The position numbers were made by a program, and so were the translations under genes. Below the pieces are notes generated by a model, which saw only the letters and a program-made list of their open reading frames with translations, was not told the DNA's origin and ran no database searches. 64,000 nucleotides of DNA from Tolumonas osonensis (GTDB taxonomy: Bacteria > Pseudomonadota > Gammaproteobacteria > Enterobacterales > Aeromonadaceae): the NCBI RefSeq assembly GCF_014202415.1, contig NZ_JACHGR010000003.1, forward strand, positions 186,001 through 250,000. The letters are read 5' to 3'. How positions within the stretch are numbered: position 1 is the first letter of the stretch; each line of letters opens with the position of its first letter. Shown piece after piece: positions 36,227 to 46,604 of the stretch.

Positions 36227-37240
36227 ATGGCAACCATTAAAGACGTCGCGAAGCTGGCAGGAGTTTCAATTGCAACCGTTTCAAGGGTGATAAACAACTC
36301 CCCTAAAACCGGTGAAGCCGCAAGAGAAGCAGTTAAGCGGGCCATGGAAGAGTTAAATTACAGCCCGGATCCCAATGCCAGAGCGTTAGTAAGCAGAGTA
36401 AACGATACCATCGGTTGTATGGTTTTTGATGTGGCCGATCCGTTTTTTGGTGCGATGGTGAAAGCCATTGAAACAGAATGCCGGGCACATCATAAACATT
36501 TATTGATCGGTAACGGCTCGCACGATGCCGCACAGGAACGCGAGACCATTGAGCTTTTAATCAGCAAGCGCTGTGAAGCACTGATCATTCACAGTAAAGC
36601 GCTCAGTAACGAAGAATTGACCGCCTATGCCCAAAAATCGCCGGGCATGGTATTTATCAACCGGTTACTCCCCGAACTCCCTTCCCGCTGCATCTGGCTG
36701 GATAATCATTACGGCAGTTACACCATCACTCAGCATCTGATCGAATTAGGGCATAAGCATATTGCCTGTGTGGCATCCAAATATGATATCGAAGACGCTC
36801 ATGAACGCATTCGGGGCTATCAGGACGCGCTGCGCGAATCCGGACTGGATCAGGATGAAATTGCAGTGGAACGTTCCGAACCGAATGAAGAAGGCGGTGA
36901 ACAGGCTATCCAGAACCTGCTGGGTCGTGGCAGCCCTTTTACTGCCGTCGTGGCGTATAACGATGCGATGGCCACAGGGATCATTTCGGTACTGATTGAT
37001 AACGGCTTCAGAGTACCGGAAGACGTCTCCGTGGTGGGTTTTGATGATGTTATCTTTGCCCGCTTCTCGCGGCCTAAATTAACAACCATGCGTTACCCTA
37101 TTTCCATGATGGCCTCCAAAGCCACGCAGATGGCAATGCAGCTGGCCACAGGCGAAACCTCCGATCACAGAGCCCAGATGTTTCGGCCTGTCCTGGTCAA
37201 ACGGCAGTCATCGGCGATTGCTCCTCAGGAAACCCGGTAA
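36227..37240 (+). CDS. galR: LacI-family galactose repressor (GalR/GalS type)
   Basis: A 337-residue regulator with N-terminal helix-turn-helix IKDVAKLAGVSIATVSRVINN (residues 3-24), hinge helix near ALVSRV, and a periplasmic-binding-protein-like sugar domain with VFDVADPFFGAMVKAIE and GFDDVIFARFSRPKLTTMRYPI. The DPFFGAMVKAIE, ALIIHSKALS and GMVFINRLLP wording matches GalR/GalS rather than other LacI proteins. Being divergent from galETKM and 0.2 kb from mgl, it probably serves both; E. coli uses two paralogues. I cannot decide between the GalR and GalS branches. Confidence 0.9.
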   Translation: MATIKDVAKLAGVSIATVSRVINNSPKTGEAAREAVKRAMEELNYSPDPNARALVSRVNDTIGCMVFDVADPFFGAMVKAIETECRAHHKHLLIGNGSHDAAQERETIELLISKRCEALIIHSKALSNEELTAYAQKSPGMVFINRLLPELPSRCIWLDNHYGSYTITQHLIELGHKHIACVASKYDIEDAHERIRGYQDALRESGLDQDEIAVERSEPNEEGGEQAIQNLLGRGSPFTAVVAYNDAMATGIISVLIDNGFRVPEDVSVVGFDDVIFARFSRPKLTTMRYPISMMASKATQMAMQLATGETSDHRAQMFRPVLVKRQSSAIAPQETR

Positions 37241-37273
37241 CCTTCCCTCTCTTATTTTCCGTTTTATCTTTGT

Positions 37274-37307
37274 AACCGGCAGATCGTTTATCTGCCGGTT
37301 CTTTTTT
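37274..37307 (+). terminator. Terminator of the galactose repressor gene
   Basis: 11-bp stem AACCGGCAGAT/ATCTGCCGGTT with a 5-base loop followed by C and six T. Confidence 0.85.
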
Positions 37308-37323
37308 GCCTGCCAGATACCCA

Positions 37324-37361
37324 TCAAAAATAATTCGGCCTGTCTGAGAACAGACAGGCCG
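37324..37361 (-). terminator. Terminator of the mglBAC operon
   Basis: On the minus strand an 11-bp stem CGGCCTGTCTG/CAGACAGGCCG (37361-37336) with loop TTCT is followed by AATTATTTTT. Confidence 0.8.
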
Positions 37362-37391
37362 ATTCGTACTTGGGGGTGAAACTGAAACTAT

Positions 37392-38393
37392 TTATTTTTT
37401 CTTGGCGTATTTCAGCGAGTCCAGCGCTACTGCCATGATGATGATCGCGCCCTTGATGATGAACTGCCAGTAAGGGTTCACACCGATATAAGTCATACCG
37501 TAGTTGATAACCGTGAAGATGATTACCCCGGTAATAACGCCCAGTACGGTACCCACACCACCACTGAAGGAGACACCACCCACGACGCACGCAGCTATCG
37601 CGTCCAGTTCATACATGAAACCCAGGTTGTTAGTCGCACTACCGATACGACCCGCTTCCAGCATACCGCCGAAGGCATAGAACACACCGGACAGCATATA
37701 GATCAGGATCAGGTTCAGCGTGACGTTAACACCCGATACTTTCGCTGCTTCAGGGTTACCACCAATCGCGAAAATGTTTTTACCAAATTTGGTTTTGTTC
37801 CACAGTACCCAGATAAGTGCGGTCGCAATGGCGGCGTAAATCACCAGATAAGACAGTTTAAACGTCCCGATCTTGAAATAGCCCTGGGTAAAACTGGAGA
37901 AACGTGGATCAAAACCAGCAATCGGTGATGCACCGGCCAGATCGTAGTACAGTGAGTTCACACCATAGACGATGATCATGGTGCCCAAAGTGGTAATAAA
38001 TGGCGTCACATTCAGTTTGGCAATGATGATACCGTTGATTAAACCGATCAGCGCGCCCACCGCACACACAATCAGGATAACAACCGGGATCGGGATTTCG
38101 CCGATGGACGGGAATACCTTATTCACGTTTGTCATTGCCTGCAGTAATGTCGCAGCAATGATTGCCGCCAGACCAACCTGACGACCGGCCGACAAGTCGG
38201 TACCTTGGGTAACAATCAGACCAGCCACACCTAACGCAATAATGACACGTACTGCAGATTGAGTGAGGATATTACTGAAGTTATTCAGACTTAAAAATGT
38301 AGGCTCTTTAATAATAATGATCGCCAGTAAAATTAAAAGAACCACATAAATACCACCATTTTTCAGGTAGTTTAGAGTTTTTGATACATTCAT
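37392..38393 (-). CDS. mglC: Galactose/methyl-galactoside ABC transporter permease
   Basis: Inner-membrane permease of the MglBAC importer, homologous to RbsC. About 333 residues with roughly nine to ten hydrophobic segments. It has TQGTDLSAGRQVGLAAI, INGIIIAKLNVTPFITTLGTM and the ABC-contact region GGNPEAAKVSGVNV, then GELDAIAACVVGGVSFSGGVGT-type sequence near the end. The start at 38393 (MNVSKTLNYLKNGG) is preferred over an upstream Met that lies within mglA. It lies 16 bases after mglA. Confidence 0.96.
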   Translation of the reverse strand: MNVSKTLNYLKNGGIYVVLLILLAIIIIKEPTFLSLNNFSNILTQSAVRVIIALGVAGLIVTQGTDLSAGRQVGLAAIIAATLLQAMTNVNKVFPSIGEIPIPVVILIVCAVGALIGLINGIIIAKLNVTPFITTLGTMIIVYGVNSLYYDLAGASPIAGFDPRFSSFTQGYFKIGTFKLSYLVIYAAIATALIWVLWNKTKFGKNIFAIGGNPEAAKVSGVNVTLNLILIYMLSGVFYAFGGMLEAGRIGSATNNLGFMYELDAIAACVVGGVSFSGGVGTVLGVITGVIIFTVINYGMTYIGVNPYWQFIIKGAIIIMAVALDSLKYAKKK

Positions 38394-38409
38394 GATGTAT
38401 ATCCCCGGA

Positions 38410-39930
38410 TTACAAATACAAAGCTGCCAAACGCATAATTTCTTGCTGATCAGTTTTTTCTGTTTCAACAATGCCTGCCACACGACCGTTACTCATCACA
38501 AGAATACGATCGGTGATACCTAATAATTCCGGCATTTCTGATGAAATCATAATAATGCCTTTATCTTTTTTGGCTAATTCAAGCATCAATTGATAAATTT
38601 CAAATTTTGCACCAACATCAATACCGCGCGTTGGTTCATCCAGCATTAATATTTCCGGCTGGGTTAACAACCAGCGGCCAATAATAACTTTCTGCTGGTT
38701 ACCACCGGATAATGTTCCAATCGCTGTTTTCTGGCTTGGTGTTTTTACACGCATCGAGTCAATCACCCACTGGGTATCACTCTTCATGCGTTTATTATCC
38801 AATAAACCAGACTTGCCTTTGTAATTATCCATATTGGCAATCAGCGAGTTGAATGCGATATCCAGCTGACTGTAAATACCGGTGGAACGACGTTCTTCCG
38901 TTACCAGCGCAAAACCATTGCGGATGGCATCATGCGCATCGACGTTCTTAACTTCTTTACCATGCAGTTTAATGGTGCCGGATGCTTTCTCGCGGATCCC
39001 GAAAATCGTTTCAACAATCTCGGTACGTTTCGCACCGACCAGGCCGGCAATACCGAGGATCTCGCCTTTGCGCAACTGGAAGGTCACATCCTTGATTGAT
39101 GGCTGATTCAGGGCGGTCAAACCTTCGACTTCCAGAATGACTTCTTTCGGCCGGTTCACTTTTGGCGGGAAACGCTGTGTCAGTTCACGACCGACCATCA
39201 TACCGATGATCTTGTCCATGTCTAACCCTTCAAGTGAACAGGTATTTACCCACTGACCGTCACGCAGAATAGTGATTTCATCGCATAACTGGAATATTTC
39301 TTCCATTTTATGCGAGATATAAACAATACCGCAGCCGCGATCTTTTAATTTGCGGATAATGGTAAACAGATGATTCACTTCTTTCTCGGTCAGAGATGAA
39401 GTCGGTTCATCCATAATTACAATTTTTGCATTATACGAGAACGCCTTGGCAATCTCGATCATCTGCATTTGAGATACAGAAAGATTGGCAACCTTTTCTT
39501 TAGGGTCGATATCGATACCCAGTTCTTCAAATATTTCCTTGGTATCTTTATACATTTTGTTGTGATCAATAAACATGCCCTTTGTCGGGTAGCGCCCCAA
39601 CCACATGTTATCCATCACGGAACGTTGTCTTACCTGGTTTAATTCCTGGTGCACCATAGAAACACCGTTATCCAATGCTTCTTTGGCAGAGTGAAAATTA
39701 ATTTCTTTGCCCTGGAAAATAATTGTGCCGGCATCTTTTTCATAGATACCGAACAAGCATTTTAATAATGTGGATTTACCCGCACCATTTTCACCCATTA
39801 ATGCATGGACTGAATGTGGACGGATTTTTAAATTCACATTATCCAAAGCTTTTACACCCGGAAACTCTTTGCAAATACCTACCATTTCCAGCAGATATTC
39901 CTGAGATGAATTCACTGTGATATCAGCCAT
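38410..39930 (-). CDS. mglA: Galactose/methyl-galactoside ABC transporter ATPase
   Basis: A 506-residue double ABC ATPase, the usual form in sugar importers of the CUT2 group. The first domain has Walker A GENGAGKS at 46-53, signature LSVSQMQM and Walker [12 protein letters not shown]; the second has a degenerate Walker A (GLVGAKRTE), signature LSGGNQQK and [10 protein letters not shown]. The start at 39930 (MADITVNSS) is chosen because upstream codons are low-complexity Leu. It lies between mglB and mglC. Confidence 0.97.
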   Translation of the reverse strand: MADITVNSSQEYLLEMVGICKEFPGVKALDNVNLKIRPHSVHALMGENGAGKSTLLKCLFGIYEKDAGTIIFQGKEINFHSAKEALDNGVSMVHQELNQVRQRSVMDNMWLGRYPTKGMFIDHNKMYKDTKEIFEELGIDIDPKEKVANLSVSQMQMIEIAKAFSYNAKIVIMDEPTSSLTEKEVNHLFTIIRKLKDRGCGIVYISHKMEEIFQLCDEITILRDGQWVNTCSLEGLDMDKIIGMMVGRELTQRFPPKVNRPKEVILEVEGLTALNQPSIKDVTFQLRKGEILGIAGLVGAKRTEIVETIFGIREKASGTIKLHGKEVKNVDAHDAIRNGFALVTEERRSTGIYSQLDIAFNSLIANMDNYKGKSGLLDNKRMKSDTQWVIDSMRVKTPSQKTAIGTLSGGNQQKVIIGRWLLTQPEILMLDEPTRGIDVGAKFEIYQLMLELAKKDKGIIMISSEMPELLGITDRILVMSNGRVAGIVETEKTDQQEIMRLAALYL

Positions 39931-40006
39931 AATATTGCCACAACCATAAAGAAATAAGAGGAGGAGCATCCTCCTCTTATCAGGTCTACTTCGAAGGGTT
40001 TATGTA

Positions 40007-40996
40007 TTACTTGAACTGGCTCAGGTTATCTTTATCGACGCCTACGTATGGTACACGTACCACTTTATCGACGATCTGCCACTGAGTACCTTCCGCAGCC
40101 GCTTTGCCTTCAGCCAGGTTTTTAGCCAGATCGAAAGTCGCTTTCGCCTGGTTGTTGGCATCGTTCAGTACGGTGCCAGCCATTGTCCCGGCTTCTACCA
40201 TCGCCAGCGCTTCCGGCAGTGCGTCTACACCAAACACTGGCGTTTTGGTATTGCCATGCGCTTTCAGTGCTTCTACCGCACCCATGGCCATTGCGTCGTT
40301 GTTAGCAATAACAACTTCGATCTTGGCGCCATTAGGACCAGACAACCATGCGTCTGCCTTGTCTTTCGCCATTGCGGTATCCCACATGGCGGTATCGACG
40401 TTCAGCGGATTGGTTTTGATCTTATGGGTTTCGTCCAGCGTTTTGGTCACGTAGGTAGTACGTGCTTCAGCATCCGGATGACCTGGTTCGCCTTTCAGCA
40501 ATACATAGTCAATCACGCCATCTTTATTCAGATCCCATTCCGGGTGCGCTTTCCATTGCTTAGCAATGATGTCGCCCTGAATGATGCCTGATTCTTTCGA
40601 GTCAGTTCCTACATAATAAGCTTTGTCATAGCTGGCCAGCGCTTCTTTGCTTGGTTCCTTGTTGTAGAACACAACCGGAATTTCAGCTTCTTTGGCTTTT
40701 TCAATCACAACCGGTGCTGCAGCAGGGTCAACCAGATTGATAGCCAGCGCTTTTACGCCTTTGGAAATCAATACGTCGATCTGGTCGTTCTGTTTGGACT
40801 GATCGTTCTGAGAGTCGTTCATCAGCAATTCGACATCTTTATACTGAGCGCCTTCTTTCTCGATCGCTTTACGAACTGCTGACATGAAGTTGTCATCGTA
40901 TTTATAGACAGTGAAGCCCAGCAGAGTTTCTGCCTGCGCAGCGGCACCAATGGTCAGACCAGCTAAAATTACAGCTAATTTAGAGAACTTTTTCAT
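40007..40996 (-). CDS. mglB: Periplasmic galactose/glucose-binding protein
   Basis: A 329-residue precursor with a signal peptide ([22 protein letters not shown], cleavage near 22) and a ribose/galactose-type binding fold. It has [57 protein letters not shown], and [17 protein letters not shown], all characteristic of Mgl[24 protein letters not shown] retains the calcium-binding loop. It is the first gene of mglBAC, with the longest upstream regulatory region in the window. It can also serve chemotaxis through Trg-type receptors. Confidence 0.97.
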   Translation of the reverse strand: MKKFSKLAVILAGLTIGAAAQAETLLGFTVYKYDDNFMSAVRKAIEKEGAQYKDVELLMNDSQNDQSKQNDQIDVLISKGVKALAINLVDPAAAPVVIEKAKEAEIPVVFYNKEPSKEALASYDKAYYVGTDSKESGIIQGDIIAKQWKAHPEWDLNKDGVIDYVLLKGEPGHPDAEARTTYVTKTLDETHKIKTNPLNVDTAMWDTAMAKDKADAWLSGPNGAKIEVVIANNDAMAMGAVEALKAHGNTKTPVFGVDALPEALAMVEAGTMAGTVLNDANNQAKATFDLAKNLAEGKAAAEGTQWQIVDKVVRVPYVGVDKDNLSQFK

Positions 40997-41825
40997 TCGG
41001 TTTTTCTCCAGTTATTCTTTTTGCTGCAAAGCACTTTTATGGAAATCCCAACAACTGTTTTGTCATTGAGCTTGTTCGTCAATAACATTACTCAGTTTTC
41101 TGTTATTCTTTTGTGATCTTCCCTGCAATATGAAATCGTTTACATCAATAATTCTTCAGTTTCGGGAATCCGCTAACACTTTTGCCTGTATATGGCGCCT
41201 ATCTGCCACCATTGAAGCCCCTTGCCGTTCCGTAAAACAATGGTATCGCTTACATAAACGTTAAATTCGAGACTTTATTGTTAAAAAATTGTGAATCTAT
41301 ACGCCGCACAAGGTCAGTTACAATCAGTTACAATAAACAATAATTGGTAATAAGCTTCGATAGAGACCTCTGGCGAATAAAAATTCCGTTAAGTTATTGT
41401 TTTTTATTTGTGTAAACGTATTCATTAAGACGATGGGTGAAAATTTATTCTGAATGACGGTATGTGATTTGTTATAAATTTGTTGCTCACACTCACAGAA
41501 ACAATCATTTCCAATACACCTTTCCATGAGCAGTTCGTAACATACGCGAAGATTTAAGTGTATACAGAATAAGGCTTAATTGTTCTTCTTCACGATTTTT
41601 ACATTCTCTCTGGCGACTCTGCACGTGATTAACTAGTCTGAAATGGAATTCGTGTGAAAACAGTCCCTGCCTCCGGATCCTGGAAGTGCAGAGCCCGCAA
41701 CCCCGTATTTACAGAACGGGTTGTCTGACTCCGTTCATCTGTTCCACCTTCCGCTGACGGGATGGGATGTCCCTTATCTCTACCGATAATTAAAGCTGCA
41801 GCAAGATTGCTGACAGAGGTGGCAT
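40997..41825. promoter_or_regulatory. Divergent control region between mglB and nuoA
   Basis: 829 bases without a convincing gene. On the mgl side are gal-operator-like elements TGAAATCGTTTACA (41131-41144) and TGTAAACGTATTCA (41411-41424), plus a CRP-like half-site TGTGATCTTCCCTGCA (41112-41127). These fit control of mglBAC by the galactose repressor and cAMP-CRP. On the nuo side an imperfect stem CAACCCCGT/ACGGGTTG (41699-41726) lies about 100 bases before nuoA without a U-run. The nuoA start follows GAGGTGGCAT. Confidence 0.5.
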
Positions 41826-42233
41826 ATGGCTGATTTGGCGCATAACGGTTCTTTTTTATTTTATGTTCTGGCTGCTATCGCATTGTGCGGCATCATGATT
41901 GGGCTGGCCGCTTTTCTGGGTGGGCGGGCTTACGGACGCAGCAAAAACAAACCTTTCGAATCGGGTGTCGATTCTGTCGGCAGCGCCCGCCTGCGTTTTT
42001 CCGCAAAATTTTATCTGATAGCGATGTTCTTCGTGATTTTTGACGTGGAAGCGCTGTTTCTGTTTGCCTGGTCTGTTTCTGTTCGGGAGAGCGGCTGGCT
42101 TGGCTTTCTTGAGGCTGCAACCTTTGTCGTTCTGCTACTGGTTGGCCTGATCTATCTGTGGCGCATTGGTGCACTTGACTGGGCGCCGAAAGACCAGCCC
42201 TCCTCTTCTCATCACACTGATCAATCCAGGTAA
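41826..42233 (+). CDS. nuoA: NADH-quinone oxidoreductase subunit A
   Basis: Small membrane subunit of complex I at the junction of membrane and peripheral arms. 135 residues with three membrane segments. It has [44 protein letters not shown], the conserved loop-and-helix 2 signature with Glu and Asp. First gene of the 13-subunit nuo operon. Confidence 0.97.
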   Translation: MADLAHNGSFLFYVLAAIALCGIMIGLAAFLGGRAYGRSKNKPFESGVDSVGSARLRFSAKFYLIAMFFVIFDVEALFLFAWSVSVRESGWLGFLEAATFVVLLLVGLIYLWRIGALDWAPKDQPSSSHHTDQSR

Positions 42234-42247
42234 GCACGAGGCTTGTC

Positions 42248-42919
42248 ATGAAGTACACCCTGACCCGTATCGATCCGAACGCCCCGATCGAGCGTTATCC
42301 GGCGGAAAAGAAACAGACTGTGAATGATCCGTTGCAGGAGGTTGGCCGCGGCATTCTGCTCGGCAAACTGGAAAACGTCCTGAACTCGACGGTGAACTGG
42401 GGACGAAAGAATTCGCTCTGGCCTTATAACTTCGGGATCTCCTGTTGTTATGTGGAAATGACGACCGCGTTTACCGCTGTCCATGATGTGGCACGGTTCG
42501 GGGCAGAAGTTATCCGGGCATCGCCCCGTCAGGCGGATTTTATGGTCATCGCCGGTACCCCTTTCATCAAAATGGCGCCGGTTATCCAGCGTCTTTATGA
42601 ACAGTTACTGGAGCCCAAATGGGTGATCAGTATGGGTGCCTGCGCCAACTCCGGCGGCATGTACGATATCTATTCGGTCGTCCAGGGCGTGGATAAATTC
42701 CTGCCGGTGGATGTGTATATTCCGGGCTGTCCGCCACGGCCGGAAGCCTTCCTGCAGGCCTTGCTGCTGCTGCAAAAATCGATTGGAGAAGAGCGTCGTC
42801 CGCTGTCATGGGTGGTTGGCGATCAGGGGGTTTACCGGGCACAGATGCCTTGCGAGAAAGAGCTGTCCCGTGACCAGCGTATTGCAGTCACCAATCTGCC
42901 AACTCCTGACAAGTTGTAA
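42248..42919 (+). CDS. nuoB: NADH-quinone oxidoreductase subunit B
   Basis: Carries the terminal [4Fe-4S] cluster N2 that reduces quinone. 223 residues. The cluster ligands are visible as the tandem Cys pair in [11 protein letters not shown], the Cys in [11 protein letters not shown] and the Cys in [11 protein letters not shown]. It lies 14 bases after nuoA and 10 bases before nuoC-D. Confidence 0.97.
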   Translation: MKYTLTRIDPNAPIERYPAEKKQTVNDPLQEVGRGILLGKLENVLNSTVNWGRKNSLWPYNFGISCCYVEMTTAFTAVHDVARFGAEVIRASPRQADFMVIAGTPFIKMAPVIQRLYEQLLEPKWVISMGACANSGGMYDIYSVVQGVDKFLPVDVYIPGCPPRPEAFLQALLLLQKSIGEERRPLSWVVGDQGVYRAQMPCEKELSRDQRIAVTNLPTPDKL

Positions 42920-42929
42920 GGGCGACATC

Positions 42930-44738
42930 ATGAGCCAGCTGACACAACAATTTCCGGTCAATTCTGAGATGCAACTGTGGCATACCCGTGATCTGCAGGA
43001 TACGCCGGTAGTGCAGGAGTTATTGCACCGCTTTCTGCACGATATTCTGCATGTACAGAGTACCCGGATGGGGATCCCGGTTGTGTGGATCCGGCGGGAT
43101 GTCTTACTGAACGTGATCCGCTATCTGCGGCATGCGCCCAAACCATTTGTGATGCTGTATGACCTGCATGCCATCGACGAACGGCTGCGGACACATCGTC
43201 AGGGATTACCGGCTTCCGAATTCACTATGTTCTATCACTTGCTGTCGATCGACCGGAACAGTGATGTGATCCTGAAAGTACCGCTCACCGAATCGGATCT
43301 GCGGATGCCTTCCCTCACCGGCGAGTTTCAGAACGCCAACTGGTATGAAAGAGAAGTCTGGGACATGTTTGGGATCCATTTCGATGGACATCCGCATCTG
43401 ACCCGCATTCTGATGCCGCGCAACTGGAAAGGTCATCCGTTACGTAAAGATTACCCTGCCCGCGCGACCGAGTTTGAGCCCTTCATGCTGGATGAAATGC
43501 GCCAGGATGAGGCGCAGGAACAGTTGCTGTTCAAACCGGAAGAATGGGGCATGAAACGCGGTACCAGCAGTGAAGACTACATGTTTCTGAACCTGGGGCC
43601 GAACCATCCATCTGCTCACGGTGCGTTCCGGATTGTGCTGCAACTGGATGGTGAAGAGATCCTCGATTGTGTACCCGATATCGGTTACCACCACCGTGGC
43701 GCCGAGAAGATGGGCGAACGTCAGTCCTGGCACAGCTATATCCCTTATACCGATCGGGTGGAATATCTGGGCGGGGTGATGAATAACCTGCCGTATGTGC
43801 TGTCGGTGGAAAAACTGGCCGGCATTGAAGTACCGGATCGCGTGAAATATATCCGTATCATGATGTCTGAACTGTTCCGCATCAACAGCCATCTGCTGTT
43901 CCTCGGTACTTACATCCAGGACGTCGGCGCCATGACGCCGGTGTTCTATGCCTTCACCGACCGGCAGAAAATCTACAACATCATTGAGGCTGTGACTGGT
44001 GCGCGTATGCATCCTTCCTGGTTCCGGATTGGCGGTGTAGCCCATGATCTGCCGCAGGGCTGGCAACGTCTGGTGAAAGAGAATCTGCTCGACTGGCTGC
44101 CGGAACGTCTGAATGAATATGTCAAAGCGGCACTGAAAAACAGTGTGCTGATGGGCCGCACCGTCGGTATTTCCGCCTATAACACCCAGCAGGCGCTGAA
44201 CTGGGGGGTGACCGGCGCCGGCTTACGTGCAACAGGACTGAACTTTGACCTGCGTAAATGGCGCCCTTACTCCGGTTACGAAATGTTTGATTTCGATGTC
44301 CCGGTCGGTCAGAACGGCGACGCCTACGATCGGGCCATGGTGCGGGTGGAAGAGATCCGCCAGAGCATGCGCATCATCGAGCAATGTATGCACAACATGC
44401 CGGCAGGTCCGTTCAAGGCGGATCATCCGCTGACTACACCGCCACCCAAAGAGCGCACCCTGCAGCACATTGAAACCCTGATCAATCACTTCCTGCAGGT
44501 TTCCTGGGGGCCAATCATGCCGGCACAAGAATCCTTCCAGATGATTGAAGCGACCAAGGGCGCCAACAGTTATTACCTGACCAGCGATGGCAGCACCATG
44601 AGCTACCGCACGCGTATCAGAACACCCAGCTTTGCCCACCTGCAGCAGATCCCGTCCGTGATCCACGGTCACCTGGTCTCCGATCTGATTGTGTATCTGG
44701 GTAGTATCGATTTCGTTATGTCAGATGTGGATCGCTAA
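42930..44738 (+). CDS. nuoC: NADH-quinone oxidoreductase fused subunit C/D
   Basis: A single 602-residue protein joining subunit C (about residues 1-190, with [26 protein letters not shown]) to subunit D (about 210-602, with [41 protein letters not shown] and the C-terminal [11 protein letters not shown]). Subunit D forms part of the quinone cavity. The fusion is normal in enterobacteria and relatives and is not a frameshift. The start at 42930 follows nuoB; the longer open frame back to 42636 is a shadow of nuoB. Confidence 0.96.
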   Translation: MSQLTQQFPVNSEMQLWHTRDLQDTPVVQELLHRFLHDILHVQSTRMGIPVVWIRRDVLLNVIRYLRHAPKPFVMLYDLHAIDERLRTHRQGLPASEFTMFYHLLSIDRNSDVILKVPLTESDLRMPSLTGEFQNANWYEREVWDMFGIHFDGHPHLTRILMPRNWKGHPLRKDYPARATEFEPFMLDEMRQDEAQEQLLFKPEEWGMKRGTSSEDYMFLNLGPNHPSAHGAFRIVLQLDGEEILDCVPDIGYHHRGAEKMGERQSWHSYIPYTDRVEYLGGVMNNLPYVLSVEKLAGIEVPDRVKYIRIMMSELFRINSHLLFLGTYIQDVGAMTPVFYAFTDRQKIYNIIEAVTGARMHPSWFRIGGVAHDLPQGWQRLVKENLLDWLPERLNEYVKAALKNSVLMGRTVGISAYNTQQALNWGVTGAGLRATGLNFDLRKWRPYSGYEMFDFDVPVGQNGDAYDRAMVRVEEIRQSMRIIEQCMHNMPAGPFKADHPLTTPPPKERTLQHIETLINHFLQVSWGPIMPAQESFQMIEATKGANSYYLTSDGSTMSYRTRIRTPSFAHLQQIPSVIHGHLVSDLIVYLGSIDFVMSDVDR

Positions 44739-44740
44739 CT

Positions 44741-45241
44741 ATGAATCATCAATGCCAAAGCAAAAATGAGCCATTTGTACTGTCAGATTCTGAACGGACA
44801 GCAATTCAGCACGAGATGCATCACTATGAAGATCCGCGCGCTGCCAGCATCGAAGCACTGAAAATTGTCCAGCAGGCACGCGGCTGGGTGCCTGACGGCG
44901 CTATCTATGCCATCGCGGATGTCTTGGGCATCCCGGCTTCGGATGTGGAAGGCGTGGCAACCTTCTACAGCCAGATTTTCCGTCAGCCGGTTGGCCGTCA
45001 CATCATCCGCTATTGCGACAGCGTGGTTTGTTTCATCAACGGTTATCAGACGATACAGCAGACGCTGGAGGAAAAATTGGGTATCCGGCCAGGTCAGACC
45101 ACAGCCGATAACCGTTTCACCCTGCTGCCCGTCTGCTGCCTGGGTAACTGTGATAAAGGGCCGTCCATGATGATCGATGAGGATACTCACAGTCATCTGA
45201 ACGCAGACAAAATCGACGAACTGCTGGAGCAATATCCATGA
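44741..45241 (+). CDS. nuoE: NADH-quinone oxidoreductase subunit E
   Basis: Thioredoxin-like subunit of the NADH dehydrogenase module with [2Fe-2S] cluster N1a. 166 residues. The four ligands appear in two pairs: C-x4-C in YCDSVVCF and C-x3-C in [11 protein letters not shown]. It begins 2 bases after nuoC-D and overlaps nuoF by 4 bases. Confidence 0.97.
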   Translation: MNHQCQSKNEPFVLSDSERTAIQHEMHHYEDPRAASIEALKIVQQARGWVPDGAIYAIADVLGIPASDVEGVATFYSQIFRQPVGRHIIRYCDSVVCFINGYQTIQQTLEEKLGIRPGQTTADNRFTLLPVCCLGNCDKGPSMMIDEDTHSHLNADKIDELLEQYP

Positions 45242-46572
45242 TCCGAACTGCTGATTCTCATCCCCTCACCTGGCGGCTGCGGGTCGATCAGCAGCCAGTC
45301 TGGTTTGAGGAATACCGGGCCAAACAGGGTTATGCCGGCGCGGAAAAAGCACTGGCGCTGGCACCGACTGCCGTGACGGAACAGGTGAAAGCAGCCGGAT
45401 TACGTGGCCGTGGCGGCGCCGGTTTCCCGACCGGCGTGAAGTGGAGCCTGGTGCCGATGGATCCGAAATTCGACAGGAAATATCTGTTGTGTAATGCCGA
45501 TGAAATGGAACCCGGCACTTACAAAGATCGTCTGCTGCTGGAACAACTGCCCCACCAGCTGATTGAGGGCATGCTGATTGGCGCTTACGCCCTGCAGGCT
45601 TACCGCGGTTACATCTTCCTGCGTGGTGAATATGTTGTCGCGGCGGAACGGTTACGTCATGCGATTGACGAAGCTACCAAAGCGGGTTTCCTCGGTAAGA
45701 ACATCCTCGGAACCGGTTTTAACTTTGAACTGTTCGTACATACCGGTGCCGGCCGTTACATCTGCGGCGAGGAAACCGCGCTGATCAATTCACTGGAAGG
45801 CCGCCGGGCCAATCCGCGGGCCAAACCGCCGTTCCCGGCCCTGGCCGGTGCCTGGGGCAAACCGACCTGCGTCAACAACGTGGAAACTCTGAATAACGTG
45901 CCAGCCATCCTGCTGAACGGCGTGGACTGGTACAAAGGCTTGTCTGCCGGCAAGAGCAACGATGCCGGTACCAAGCTGATGGGTTTCTCCGGACGGGTAA
46001 AGAATCCCGGACTGTGGGAACTCCCCTTCGGCACAACCGCCCGTGAAGTGCTGGAAGATTACGCCGGCGGCATGCGCGATGGCCTGACGTTGAAAGCCTG
46101 GCAGCCGGGCGGTGCCGGTACGGATTTCCTGACGGAACAACATCTTGATCTGCCTATGGATTTTGATTCCATCGGGAAAGCCGGCAGCCGTCTGGGTACC
46201 GCGCTGGCGATGGCGGTGGATCACGAAATCAATATGGTGTCACTGACACTGAATCTGGAAAAATTCTTTGCCCGGGAATCCTGTGGCTGGTGTACCCCCT
46301 GCCGGGAAGGTTTGCCGTGGAGCGTCAAAATCCTGCAGGCCCTGGAACAAGGGGAAGGTCAGCCGGGCGATATCGAAACACTGGAGCAACTGTGCCGCGA
46401 TCTGGGTCCGGGGAAAACGTTCTGCGCTCACGCACCCGGTGCCGTGGAACCATTACAGAGTGCCATTAAATATTTCAGAGCAGAGTTTGAAGCCGGCATT
46501 ACCCGCGATCCCATGCTGTCTTCCCCTGTTCCGGCCGGGATACAACCCAATCTGCTGGAACAGCGCTGGTGA
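45238..46572 (+). CDS. nuoF: NADH-quinone oxidoreductase subunit F
   Basis: Binds NADH, FMN and [4Fe-4S] cluster N3. 444 residues. The [13 protein letters not shown] segment binds [18 protein letters not shown]-type sequence (here [19 protein letters not shown]) binds FMN, and cluster ligands are in [12 protein letters not shown] with a final Cys in TFCAHAPGA. It overlaps nuoE and nuoG by a few bases. Confidence 0.97.
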   Translation: MIRTADSHPLTWRLRVDQQPVWFEEYRAKQGYAGAEKALALAPTAVTEQVKAAGLRGRGGAGFPTGVKWSLVPMDPKFDRKYLLCNADEMEPGTYKDRLLLEQLPHQLIEGMLIGAYALQAYRGYIFLRGEYVVAAERLRHAIDEATKAGFLGKNILGTGFNFELFVHTGAGRYICGEETALINSLEGRRANPRAKPPFPALAGAWGKPTCVNNVETLNNVPAILLNGVDWYKGLSAGKSNDAGTKLMGFSGRVKNPGLWELPFGTTAREVLEDYAGGMRDGLTLKAWQPGGAGTDFLTEQHLDLPMDFDSIGKAGSRLGTALAMAVDHEINMVSLTLNLEKFFARESCGWCTPCREGLPWSVKILQALEQGEGQPGDIETLEQLCRDLGPGKTFCAHAPGAVEPLQSAIKYFRAEFEAGITRDPMLSSPVPAGIQPNLLEQRW

Positions 46573-46604
46573 TCACCGGATATAAAAAAGGAAGTGATGT
46601 TGCT

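Noticed and set aside
41324-41527. Minus-strand frame of 67 codons in the mglB-nuoA gap
   Set aside because: No RBS, no coherent domain, and it lies across operator-like sequence; treated as non-coding.
42636-44738. nuoC and nuoD in one frame, considered as a sequencing error or readthrough
   Set aside because: The fused NuoCD protein is normal in many gammaproteobacteria and the linker is clean; the upstream extension to 42636 is only the shadow of nuoB.
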